Source: Nocardioides sp. YIM 152315
GTDB lineage: Bacteria; Actinomycetota; Actinomycetes; Propionibacteriales; Nocardioidaceae
Reading direction: 5' to 3'
Assembly: GCF_029210375.1 (NCBI RefSeq)
Contig: NZ_JARGER010000038.1
Span: forward strand, 332,557 to 396,556
DNA length: 64,000 bases
Position numbers and translations under genes: made by a program. Under the pieces are notes generated by a model that worked only from the letters and a program-made list of their open reading frames with translations, ran no database searches and was not told the origin of the DNA. Every line of letters begins with the position of its first letter. Position 1 is the stretch's first letter. Shown here one piece after another: positions 45,776 to 54,949 of this stretch.

Positions 45776-45802
45776 GGCCCGCCCGAGACCCTCGGGCGGG
45801 CC
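45776..45802. terminator. terminator hairpin after the secreted protein gene
   Basis: A perfect 12-base stem, GGCCCGCCCGAG (45776-45787) with CTCGGGCGGGCC (45791-45802), loop ACC. No T-run, as usual in high-GC actinobacteria. Confidence 0.8.
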
Positions 45803-45825
45803 GTCGTCATGTCGGGACGGGCTCT

Positions 45826-45831
45826 TAGACT
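45826..45831 (+). promoter_or_regulatory. -10 element of the first cassette gene
   Basis: TAGACT, 7 bases before the GTG at 45839. Confidence 0.5.
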
Positions 45832-45838
45832 CCTGCAC

Positions 45839-46585
45839 GTGGACAGGCCCCCCATCCGCGAGTTCCGCGGCCGGGCGAAGTGGGCCGGGGTGATCGGCAA
45901 CCTCCTCCTGGCCGGCCTGGGCGTCGGACTGGCCTGGATCGGGTTCGCCGCCGTCCCGGGCGACGTCGCCGCGGTGCGCGCACTGGCGTGGTACACCGTC
46001 GCCGCCGCGCTCGTCACGCTCGGCCTCGCGATCGCGACCGCCGCCACGCGCCGGCTGCCGGCCCTCCGGGAATCCCGCCTCGAGGGCGCACCGGCACTGG
46101 TGGCACGGTCCTGGGCCGCGGAGTGGTGGTACGCCGTGGCGCTGGACGCCGGTCTGGTCGTCCTCGCCGGCGTACTGGTCGGGCTCGGCGTCGACGCCGG
46201 CGGGTCGTGGGTCCTCGGGACCGTCGCGGTGGCGCTGGTCGGTGCCTACTTCCTCGTCCGCGTGATCCTCACGATCACCGGGCGCCGCCGCAACCACGCG
46301 CTGTGGCTGACTCCGCACGAGATCGTCCACGACGCGCCCTGGGGGCGCGAGCGGGTACGACGCGAGCAGGTCGTGCGGGTCCGGCCCGCCACCGCGAGCG
46401 CCGAGCTCGTGCTCGAGGTCGACGGGCCGGTCGGTCGACAGGTGTGCCCCCGGCCGTGGCGCCGGACCCGCCTCGACGCGGGCTCGAGCCGGATCGTGGC
46501 CGACTGCTCGATGACGGCCCACGAGGCGGGCGACCTCGCCGCCTGGCTGGGCTCGGAGCTCGGGGTCTGCGCCGCGGGACGTTGA
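45839..46585 (+). CDS. four-helix membrane protein with C-terminal PH-like domain
   Basis: A 248-residue protein with four predicted membrane helices at about residues 16-38, 48-68, 90-112 and 118-143, followed by a soluble C-terminal domain (LTPHEIVHDAPWGRERVRREQVVRVRP and VCPRPWRRTRLDAG) that resembles a PH-type beta sandwich. The same layout and the motif PRPWR recur in the protein at 48488-49198, so the two look paralogous. It opens a five-gene cassette and has its own promoter. Function unknown; an immunity or envelope role is inference from the cassette. Confidence 0.75.
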   Translation: MDRPPIREFRGRAKWAGVIGNLLLAGLGVGLAWIGFAAVPGDVAAVRALAWYTVAAALVTLGLAIATAATRRLPALRESRLEGAPALVARSWAAEWWYAVALDAGLVVLAGVLVGLGVDAGGSWVLGTVAVALVGAYFLVRVILTITGRRRNHALWLTPHEIVHDAPWGRERVRREQVVRVRPATASAELVLEVDGPVGRQVCPRPWRRTRLDAGSSRIVADCSMTAHEAGDLAAWLGSELGVCAAGR

Positions 46586-46639
46586 GCCGGACGCCGCCCG
46601 ACGGGTTTGACCGGCCCCCCGGCTGCTCATGATGCCCGC

Positions 46640-46945
46640 GTGAGCACGAGTCCCGATCCGTCCAGCACCGAGCGCCCGGAGCTCCCGCCGGTGGTCTACG
46701 TCCCGACGACCGACGAGGCCGACCCGTCGACCCGGCGGGTCCTCATGCACCTGGTCGCGGACGGCCGCACGGCCCTCTACACCTACTCGGCGCTCGACCG
46801 GCTGCGCGACCACTACCTGCCGGACAGCTCCTGGATCCTGTGCGACGGCACCGCGCTGCAGCGGATCCACGACGAGACGCCCTACGACCTGCTCTTCGTC
46901 GACGTCGACCCCGGCCTGCGCGACGCGGACGAGGACGCACGATGA
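46640..46945 (+). CDS. SAV_915-like small protein
   Basis: A 101-residue cytoplasmic protein. The pattern PPVVYVPTTD, then GRTALYTYSALDRLRDHY, SWILCDGTALQRI and YDLLFVDVDPGL matches the SAV_915 group seen next to type VII-related small proteins in Streptomyces and relatives. A CATGAT hexamer lies 6 bases before the GTG at 46640. Its stop overlaps the start of the next gene (ATGA), so the next three genes appear translationally linked. Confidence 0.75.
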   Translation: MSTSPDPSSTERPELPPVVYVPTTDEADPSTRRVLMHLVADGRTALYTYSALDRLRDHYLPDSSWILCDGTALQRIHDETPYDLLFVDVDPGLRDADEDAR

Positions 46946-47235
46946 GCGAGATGCACGTCGAAGGACCGGTGCTGGGCGCCATCGCCGACGGGCTCGACAA
47001 GGGCGCGAGCGGCCTCGAGGAGCTCGCCGGGAGCGTGCCGAGCGGCGTCGACGCCGGCCCGATGACCGCCGTGATCGCCAGCATGCTCGCCCAGGTCACC
47101 GACAGCGCAGGCGACGTGTCGACGTCACTGACCGGCGTCGCGGCCCTGGTCCGCCAGATCCGGCGCTACTACGAGCGCGCGGACGCCTCGGCCGAGGCGA
47201 GCCTCACCGACATCAAGGACGTGATGTCGCGGTGA
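46942..47235 (+). CDS. WXG100-like small helical protein
   Basis: A 97-residue protein predicted to be all helical: two long helices separated by a central segment with GVDAGPM. Size and style match ESAT-6/WXG100-like or DUF2580 (EspC-like) proteins, but the WxG turn is absent. It overlaps its neighbours by 4 bases on both sides (ATGA and GTGA), so it is made with the next, larger WXG-like protein. It may be that protein's secretion partner. No T7SS core genes (EccC, MycP) lie in this window. Confidence 0.7.
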   Translation: MSEMHVEGPVLGAIADGLDKGASGLEELAGSVPSGVDAGPMTAVIASMLAQVTDSAGDVSTSLTGVAALVRQIRRYYERADASAEASLTDIKDVMSR

Positions 47236-48500
47236 GCATCGACACCGAGATCGAGGGCAAGCCGGCCACGATCGAGTCGGCCGCCGACTGGCTGCGCGAC
47301 AAGCTGGCCGTCAAGATCGGTGCGGCGGCCGACCGCATGAACGACGCCCGCCGCGACGCCGACGCCTCGTGGGAGAGCAAGGCGGGCGACGAGTTCTCCT
47401 CGTGCATGCGCAAGGGGCGCGACAAGGTGGACGACCTCGAGAAGGCCGCGAAGAAGATGGGCGGCGACCTCGACGACTTCGCCGAGAAGCTGCGCACCTG
47501 CCAGCAGGACATGCAGACGATCCGCTCCGACGCCTCCGCCGCGGGACTCACCGTCGCCGGCTTCCTGATCCAGGACCCGGGTCCCGGTCCCGCGCGACCG
47601 CCCGACAACTTCACGGGGACCGAGGCGGAGGTCGCGGCGCACAACGACAAGGTCGCGGCGTACGACGCCCACCAGCTGCTGATCACCGCCTACAGCCACG
47701 CCGCGAGCGAGGCCGCCCGGATCGACCGGAAGTACGCCACCGCCTGCCGGGAGCTGCAGGACGAGTACACCGTGGGCCAGCACGCCTCGTGGCTGCTGAC
47801 CTCGACGGAGATCCTCGGAGACGCGGCCGCCGGAGCGGTGGGCGTGCAGATCGGCCTCCAGCAGTCGAAGCTGCACACCAAGGCACAGGACCTGGTCGAC
47901 GACGCCAGGCGCGCCGTCGACGACCTGCAGGCACACCCCGAGCGCTACCTGAAGCGCAAGTGGCTCTTCTTCAAGACGCTCGACGACGCCAAGCTCGAGG
48001 CCGACCGGCTGGCGATCCAGGGCAAGCTCGACGAGGCCGAGGACCTGTTGCGGAGGTCCTCCGCGCTCGACGACGCCAAGCTCCCGAAGTTCCTCGGCAG
48101 GGCCGGCAAGGTCCTCGGGCCACTCGGCCTCGGGCTCGGGATCTACAACGACTACCAGGAGGGCGAGAGCGGCACCCAGATCGTCGTCTCGCAGGGCGCG
48201 TCGGCCGCCGCCGGCATCGCCGCCGGTGCCGGCGCCAGCGCCCTCACGGGCATGGCGATCGGCGCGGCTGCGGGGTCCGTCGTCCCCGGCGTCGGCACGG
48301 CGGTCGGCGCGGTCGTCGGCACCGTCGTCGGTGCCGGCGTGGCGATCTTCGCCGACGGCGCCATCGACTCGCTCTTCGAGAACGGGCCCGACGTCGGCAA
48401 GGCGTTCGACGAGGGTCTCGACGCGCTCGCGGACACCGGCGACACGATCGCCGACGGCGTCTCGAGCGTCGCCGACACCGTCGGCGGGTGGTTCAGCTGA
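47232..48500 (+). CDS. WXG-like putative T7SS substrate with glycine-zipper C-terminus
   Basis: A 422-residue protein. Residues 1-110 form helices around a WxG-like turn (ADASWESKAGDEF near residue 45) and end in a coiled-coil-like stretch. Residues 120-280 are helical, with DPGPGPARPPDNF as a linker near 118. Residues about 315-375 form a long Gly/Ala-rich hydrophobic hairpin (for example GAGASALTGMAIGAAAG and VGTAVGAVVGTVVGAGVAIF) like a glycine zipper in membrane-inserting toxins. The C-terminus is acidic. It could be a T7SS-exported pore-forming effector; this is inference. Nothing in it matches a catalytic toxin. Confidence 0.75.
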   Translation: MSIDTEIEGKPATIESAADWLRDKLAVKIGAAADRMNDARRDADASWESKAGDEFSSCMRKGRDKVDDLEKAAKKMGGDLDDFAEKLRTCQQDMQTIRSDASAAGLTVAGFLIQDPGPGPARPPDNFTGTEAEVAAHNDKVAAYDAHQLLITAYSHAASEAARIDRKYATACRELQDEYTVGQHASWLLTSTEILGDAAAGAVGVQIGLQQSKLHTKAQDLVDDARRAVDDLQAHPERYLKRKWLFFKTLDDAKLEADRLAIQGKLDEAEDLLRRSSALDDAKLPKFLGRAGKVLGPLGLGLGIYNDYQEGESGTQIVVSQGASAAAGIAAGAGASALTGMAIGAAAGSVVPGVGTAVGAVVGTVVGAGVAIFADGAIDSLFENGPDVGKAFDEGLDALADTGDTIADGVSSVADTVGGWFS

Positions 48501-49198
48501 CCGCGCGCAGCGCCCCGGGTCCCGTGCTGCTCGTGCTCGGGCTGCTCGCGGGCGCCGCATCGATCGCGCTCGGCGTCGGCCTGCTCGGCCGGGTCGAGAC
48601 CGGCTTCGGCGCCGTGTGGGCGTGCGGGTTCGTGATCCTCGGCCTCATCGTCCTGGCCAGCGCGGTGGCGACCCAGCCCCGATGGTCGCGCGCGGCGCCC
48701 CCCGCCCGCGACGAGGTGCGGGCGGGCGAGCCGACGCGCTTCCATCCGCGGCGCGGCGGCCTGCCCACCGCGACGACGTTCGTGGTGACGGGACTGCTCG
48801 GGGCCTGGTTCGTCGCGATCGGCGTGACGGGCGCCGTCGAGCGCACCTGGCTGTGGGCGGTGCTGGCGCTGGTGCCCGCGACGTACTTCTCCGGGTTCAC
48901 GATCCTCTGGGCAGCCGGCCGCTTCCGCCCCGGCGGAGTCCGGGTGACGCCGACCCGGGTGATCGACGAGCACTACGGGCTGCGCAGCGAGCTCGCGCTC
49001 GCGGACGTCGCCGGCATGAGTCCCCGCTCGGAGACGTTGCACCTCGAGCCGTTGGAGGGGGTCTCGCCGGTGCACCGTCGGCTGACGCCGCGACCGTGGC
49101 GCGCGCGCGTCACGCCCGGCGCCCTGGTCATCCGGACCGGCGACCTCGACTCCGACGGACGGACGCTCGTCGAGGAGCTGCAGCGCAGGCTGGCCTGA
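48488..49198 (+). CDS. four-helix membrane protein paralogous to the 45839 protein
   Basis: A 236-residue protein with membrane helices at about residues 10-32, 36-57, 90-112 and 115-140 and a soluble C-terminal domain (VRVTPTRVIDEHYG, SPVHRRLTPRPWRARVTPGAL). The GTG at 48488 is inside the end of the glycine-zipper gene (13-base overlap), so the two are expressed together. A membrane protein directly coupled to a putative pore-former is a typical immunity position. The paralogue at 45839 is the first gene of the cassette. Confidence 0.75.
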   Translation: MVQLTARSAPGPVLLVLGLLAGAASIALGVGLLGRVETGFGAVWACGFVILGLIVLASAVATQPRWSRAAPPARDEVRAGEPTRFHPRRGGLPTATTFVVTGLLGAWFVAIGVTGAVERTWLWAVLALVPATYFSGFTILWAAGRFRPGGVRVTPTRVIDEHYGLRSELALADVAGMSPRSETLHLEPLEGVSPVHRRLTPRPWRARVTPGALVIRTGDLDSDGRTLVEELQRRLA

Positions 49199-49223
49199 AT
49201 CCGGCCCGCGCGACGGGGCCCGG

Positions 49224-49658
49224 CTACCGCCCCCGTCGCCAGACGACCACGGACTGGCCGGGGTCCGGCGGACGCAGCGCGGGTAGTCGGCTGGGCGGAG
49301 CATCACTGCGCCGTGCGGACAGCGCCCGCCGCAACGCCTCGCGGGTCGCCGCCAGCTCGGCCTCGAGCTCCTCGTTGCGCTGGACCAGCGCGGCGGCCCG
49401 GTGCTCGAGCTCGAGGATCCGGCGCACGCCCTCGATGCCGATGCCCGTCGAGGTGAGGTCACTGATCTCGCGCAGCAGCTCGATGTCGCGGTGGGAGTAG
49501 CGGCGTCCGCCGCCACCGGTGCGACCCGGCGTGATCAGTCCCATCCGCTCGTAGGTGCGCAGGGTCTGGGGGTGCAGGCCGCTGAGCTCCGCGGCGACGC
49601 TGATCACGAAGACCGCGGCATCCGGCGGCGGGGGCTCGAACGGGGCGCGGCCGGGCAT
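49224..49658 (-). CDS. hspR: heat shock repressor HspR (MerR family)
   Basis: A 144-residue MerR-type repressor. The N-terminal winged HTH includes FVISVAAELSGLHPQTLRTY and GRRYSHRDIELLREI (residues 17-65), followed by a coiled coil (RNEELEAELAATREALRRAL). HspR binds HAIR palindromes with DnaK as co-repressor and is the last gene of the dnaK operon. ATG 49658 is 3 bases after the dnaJ stop; a GTG at 49664 that overlaps that stop (GTGA) is an alternative start giving two more residues. HAIR sites in this window lie at 53364-53384 and 44816-44836. Confidence 0.95.
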   Translation of the reverse strand: MPGRAPFEPPPPDAAVFVISVAAELSGLHPQTLRTYERMGLITPGRTGGGGRRYSHRDIELLREISDLTSTGIGIEGVRRILELEHRAAALVQRNEELEAELAATREALRRALSARRSDAPPSRLPALRPPDPGQSVVVWRRGR

Positions 49659-49660
49659 CC

Positions 49661-50839
49661 TCACGCCTCCTCGAAGAGCTTCGTGCGGAGGGGGCGACCC
49701 GACATGGCCGACCGGTAGGTCTCGATCGCCTCGCGGGCCGGACCCTCGACGGACGCGGGCACCTGGACCTCGACCGTCGCGAGCAGGTCGCCCTTGCTCC
49801 CGTCGCTCTTCGGCGCGCCGCGGCCGCGCACCCGGAAGGTGCGCCCGTTCGGAGTGCCGGCCGGGACCTTGAGGGTCACCGGAGCGCCGCCCAGCGTGGG
49901 GATCCTGATCTCCGCACCGAGCGTGAGCTCGTCGAAGGACACCGGTACGTCGAGGGTCAGGTTGTCGTCCTTGCGACCGAAGAGTCGGTGCGGCGACACC
50001 TTCACGGTGACGTAGAGGTCGCCCGCCGGCCCGCCGTTCTCGCCCGGCGCGCCCTTGCCGCGCAGCCGGATCCGCTGACCGTCCTTGACGCCCGCCGGGA
50101 TGCGCGCCTGGATGGTGCGCGCCGAGACGCCCCGCCCGCTGCCGTGGCAGGTCGGGCAGGGCTCGTCGTACACGAGCTGGCGACCGCCGCACCTCGGGCA
50201 GGTCTCGTTGATCGAGAACGCGCCGCCGGCCGACGCCACGACGAAGCCGGCGCCCTCGCACTCCGGGCACACGTGCGGCTTCGTGCCGGGCTTGCCTCCC
50301 GTGCCCTTGCAGTCGGGGCAGGCGGAGTCGGCGGTGAGCCGCAGCGACACCGTGACCCCGTCGATGGCGTCGGTGAAGCTGATCGTCGCCGACGTGTCGA
50401 CGTCCGCGCCCTTCTGGGCGCGAGCGCGCCGACCGCGGCCCTGGCGGGAGCCGCCACCGAAGAGGTCGCCGAACATGTCGCCGAACCCACCGCCACCGCC
50501 GGCCCGCTCGCGGAGCAGGTCGTTGAGGTCGAAGCCGCCGGCCCCGCCCGGGAAGCCGCCACCGCTGAAGCCGCCGCCGAAGCCGCCGGCGTAGACCGAC
50601 CGCATCTCGTCGTACTTCGTGCGCTTCTCGGGGTCGCCGATCACGTCGTAGGCCTCGGCGACCGCCTTGAACCTGTCGTGCTTGGCGGCGTCATCCGGGT
50701 TGGAGTCGGGGTGGTTGGCGCGCGCGAGCTTGCGGTAGGCCTTCTTGATCTCGTCGCTGGTCGCCTCCTTGGAGACGCCGAGCTCCTTGTAGAAGTCCTT
50801 CTGCGCCCAGTCGGCCCGGAAGCCGTCACCGTTGCTCAT
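49661..50839 (-). CDS. dnaJ: co-chaperone DnaJ
   Basis: A 392-residue type I Hsp40. J-domain at residues 10-75 with HPD in RANHPDSNPDD, a Gly/Phe-rich region at about 80-130 (GGFGGGFSGGGFPGG), the zinc-finger domain with four CxxCxGx(G) repeats at about 168-225 (CPDCKGTG, CPECEGAG, CPRCGGRQ, CPTCHGSG) and the C-terminal substrate domain. The third repeat has GGRQ instead of GxG. It stimulates the DnaK ATPase. It lies between grpE (19 bases upstream) and hspR. Confidence 0.96.
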   Translation of the reverse strand: MSNGDGFRADWAQKDFYKELGVSKEATSDEIKKAYRKLARANHPDSNPDDAAKHDRFKAVAEAYDVIGDPEKRTKYDEMRSVYAGGFGGGFSGGGFPGGAGGFDLNDLLRERAGGGGGFGDMFGDLFGGGSRQGRGRRARAQKGADVDTSATISFTDAIDGVTVSLRLTADSACPDCKGTGGKPGTKPHVCPECEGAGFVVASAGGAFSINETCPRCGGRQLVYDEPCPTCHGSGRGVSARTIQARIPAGVKDGQRIRLRGKGAPGENGGPAGDLYVTVKVSPHRLFGRKDDNLTLDVPVSFDELTLGAEIRIPTLGGAPVTLKVPAGTPNGRTFRVRGRGAPKSDGSKGDLLATVEVQVPASVEGPAREAIETYRSAMSGRPLRTKLFEEA

Positions 50840-50858
50840 CGCGCACCTCCCCCCCTCG

Positions 50859-51427
50859 TCAGTTGCTCGCCGGATCGACCACGAGGACCTGCGCGGCCCG
50901 GACGACGCGGTCGCCGATCCGGTAGCCGGCCTTGGCGACCACCTTGCATGTGGTCACCTGGACCTCGGCGTCCTCGCCGATGTGGCTGAGCGCGTCGTGG
51001 ATCGTCGGGTCGAAGACGTCGCCCGGAGCACCGAACTTGGTCAGCCCGAGCCCGGCCACCACCCGCTCGAGCTGGTCGGCTGTCGCCTGGAAGCCCGGGT
51101 CCAGACTCTGCCCGCTCTTCTCGGCGTGCTCTCGCGCCCGATCGATGGTGTCGAGCACCTCGATGATCGGGGTGAGCGCGGCGTACGTCGCGTTCTGCTT
51201 GATCAGCTCGCGGTCGCGCTCGACCCGCCGCTTGTAGTTGACGAACTCGGCCTGGAGCCGCTGCAGGTCGTTGGTCAGCTCGGCGAGGGCCCTGCGCGCC
51301 TCGGCGAGCTCATCGACCTCCTCGACGACCTCGTCGGTGACGGTGTCGGCGGCCTCCTCGGCCCGAGGAGCAGGGGACTCCTGCTCCTCGGGCTCCCGAG
51401 GAGCCTGCTCGTCCCGGGACGGCTCGG

Positions 51428-51431
<4 letters not shown>
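50859..51431 (-). CDS. grpE: nucleotide exchange factor GrpE
   Basis: A 190-residue protein with an acidic, disordered N-terminus (many Glu, Ala and Pro residues, 1-35), a long coiled coil at about 40-90 ([24 protein letters not shown]) and the C-terminal beta domain with [15 protein letters not shown] near 135. It releases ADP from DnaK and acts as a thermosensor. Its GTG overlaps the dnaK stop by 4 bases (GTGA), so the two are translationally coupled. Confidence 0.95.
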
Positions 51432-53290
<1,859 letters not shown>

Positions 53291-53349
53291 GTTGCTGCTA
53301 CCTCCGGTGAGTGGTTCTGCTTCGTCGGCCATCCTGCGCGGCCGCTGCG

Positions 53350-53384
53350 AGTCTGACAAATGAGTTGAGTCGGTTCAACTCAAC
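53350..53384 (-). promoter_or_regulatory. dnaK promoter with overlapping HAIR operator
   Basis: GTTGAGT (53364-53370), 7-base spacer, ACTCAAC (53378-53384): an exact palindrome of the HAIR type. On the minus strand TTGAAC (53373-53378) and CAGACT (53350-53355) are separated by 17 bases, giving a -35/-10 pair in which bound HspR would cover the -35. Confidence 0.85.
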
Positions 53385-53430
53385 TTTGCTCACTGGTCGG
53401 AACGCAGTCCGGCCCCGGCCCATTCCCCGG

Positions 53431-53865
53431 TCAGCCGACGAACTTCGCCACGATCGACTCCCGCACCAGGTCCGGCACGTCCCCGCGCGGGATCCACCGT
53501 GCCTCGTCGGTCGTCCCCGCCACCTCCGCCGTCAGCTCGCCGCCGACCACGACCGCCTCGTAGACCACCCGCACGTTCTTCTGCCAGCGGCCGCCGTTGC
53601 CGGCGAAGCGCCGCTCCGGGGCGATCAGCACGGTGTCGACGCCGAGCAAGCGGCCGAGCTCGACGTCGTACCCGCTCTCCTCGCGCACCTCCCGCACTAC
53701 GCCCTCCTCGGGCGTCTCGTCGCGCTCCACGCCACCGCCGGGGAGCGTCCACCGGGGCTCGTCGGGCTCGTTCCAGAGCGCGAGCAGCACGCGGTCGTCG
53801 CGGACGACGACGGCGTACGCGCCGAGGCGGGTGTCGTACTCGGTGAAGTCGGGACCTGGCTCCAT
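53431..53865 (-). CDS. Nudix hydrolase
   Basis: A 144-residue Nudix protein. The catalytic Nudix box GGGVERDETPEEGVVREVREESGYD (about residues 42-66) has all expected Glu residues and the REVREESG core. WTLPGGGVER before it is typical of MutT-like and ADP-ribose/NTP pyrophosphatases. The substrate cannot be inferred. The ATG at 53865 (MEPGPDFTEYDTRLGAY) gives the domain length. It follows the MarR gene on the same strand after a 45-base gap. Confidence 0.93.
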   Translation of the reverse strand: MEPGPDFTEYDTRLGAYAVVVRDDRVLLALWNEPDEPRWTLPGGGVERDETPEEGVVREVREESGYDVELGRLLGVDTVLIAPERRFAGNGGRWQKNVRVVYEAVVVGGELTAEVAGTTDEARWIPRGDVPDLVRESIVAKFVG

Positions 53866-53910
53866 GCGGCCCATCCTCGCGCACGGGCGCACACCTCCCC
53901 TCGTGGGAGG

Positions 53911-54411
53911 TCAGGCGTCGAGCGCGCGGCCCCACTGCTCCAGGAGGTCGGCGAGCCGCGCCCGCTCCCGCTCGTCGAGCGCGCCCACCAGCCGGTGCTC
54001 GTTGGCCATGTGCGCCGTGAAGGCCTCGTCGATCAGCGCGCGCCCGGCGTCGGTCAGCGCCACGACCCGGCCGCGCGCGTCGTCGTCGCTGACGCGCCGG
54101 GTGACCCAGCCCTGCTCGACGCAGCGGTCGACGCGCTTGGTGACCGCACCCGACGACACCATCGTCTGGGCGGCGAGCTCGCCGGGCGTCAGCTCGTACG
54201 GCGCGCCCGCGCGGCGCAGCGTCGCGAGCACGTCGAACTCTCCCTCGCCGAGGCCGTAGCGTCCGTAGACCGCCACCAGCTCCTCGGTCAGGCGCGCGGC
54301 CAGCCGGTGCAGGCGACCGATGACGCCCTGCGGCGAGGCGTCGAGGTCGGGCCGCGCCGCCGCCCACTGGGCCATGATCCGGCCGACGTGGTCGGTCCCG
54401 GGCTGGGTCAC
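53911..54411 (-). CDS. MarR family transcriptional regulator
   Basis: A 166-residue winged-HTH regulator. The DNA-binding core is LTPGELAAQTMVSSGAVTKRVDRCVEQGWVTR (about residues 74-105), followed by the beta-wing DDDARGRVVALTDAGRAL. MarR proteins often act as repressors released by a small aromatic ligand. It starts 4 bases after the UspA stop, so it belongs to the uspA-marR unit. It may control the divergent EamA permease, whose promoter lies on the far side of uspA. Confidence 0.92.
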   Translation of the reverse strand: MTQPGTDHVGRIMAQWAAARPDLDASPQGVIGRLHRLAARLTEELVAVYGRYGLGEGEFDVLATLRRAGAPYELTPGELAAQTMVSSGAVTKRVDRCVEQGWVTRRVSDDDARGRVVALTDAGRALIDEAFTAHMANEHRLVGALDERERARLADLLEQWGRALDA

Positions 54412-54415
54412 GGAG

Positions 54416-54910
54416 TCAGGCCTCGAGGCTGCTGTCCAGCCGGCGCAGGCGCTCGATGTCGGAGGAGTGCTGGTCGCGGATCACGACGACGGGGCACGCG
54501 GCGTGCCGGACGCACTGGTCGGTCACCGAGCCGAGCGCGAGGCCCTTGAACCCGCCCAGGCCGCGGGCGCCGACCACGAGCAGTTCGGCGTCGTGCGACG
54601 CCGCGATCAGGCCGTTGGCGGGTGCGCCGCGGAAGCCCTCGAAGGAGACGTCGACGCCGACCGCGGAGTCGGCGACGACCCGGGCGCAGGCACGCTCGAG
54701 GTCGGCGACCACGGCGGCCTCGAACTCCTCGATGGGCGGGATGTAGCCGCCGGTCATCGAAGCGGGCCGCGGCGCCGTCGACATCGTCCAGCCCCGGACG
54801 ACCCGGACGACGGCGTCGAAGCGGGCGGCGTAGTCGATCGCCCAGGCCAGGGCCAGGTCGCTGGTGGTCGAGCCGTCGTGGCCGACGATGACGGTGCGCT
54901 CGGCTGCCAT
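54416..54910 (-). CDS. universal stress protein UspA
   Basis: A 164-residue single-domain UspA. ERTVIVGHDGSTTSDLALAW starts the fold, and the ATP-binding motif GARGLGGFKGLALGSVTDQ is at about residues 118-136, followed by PVVVIRDQ. It probably binds ATP and responds to stress. It is the first gene of the unit with marR; TATATT (54917-54922, minus strand) is 6 bases before its ATG. It is divergent from the EamA gene. Confidence 0.93.
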   Translation of the reverse strand: MAAERTVIVGHDGSTTSDLALAWAIDYAARFDAVVRVVRGWTMSTAPRPASMTGGYIPPIEEFEAAVVADLERACARVVADSAVGVDVSFEGFRGAPANGLIAASHDAELLVVGARGLGGFKGLALGSVTDQCVRHAACPVVVIRDQHSSDIERLRRLDSSLEA

Positions 54911-54916
54911 GACCGG

Positions 54917-54942
54917 AATATATCTCACCCGGAAACTATTAT
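54917..54942. promoter_or_regulatory. divergent -10 elements of uspA and the EamA gene
   Basis: TATATT (54917-54922, minus) serves uspA with 6 bases to its ATG. TATTAT (54937-54942, plus) serves EamA with 7 bases to its GTG. The AT-rich stretch between them has repeated GGAAACTA half-sites (54931 and 54952), a possible MarR target. Confidence 0.5.
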
Positions 54943-54949
54943 CTCTTCC

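Noticed and set aside
47232..48500. Calling a classical pore-forming colicin or an enzymatic toxin
   Set aside because: No colicin fold, nuclease, ADP-ribosylating or deaminase motif is visible; only a hydrophobic Gly/Ala hairpin supports membrane action.
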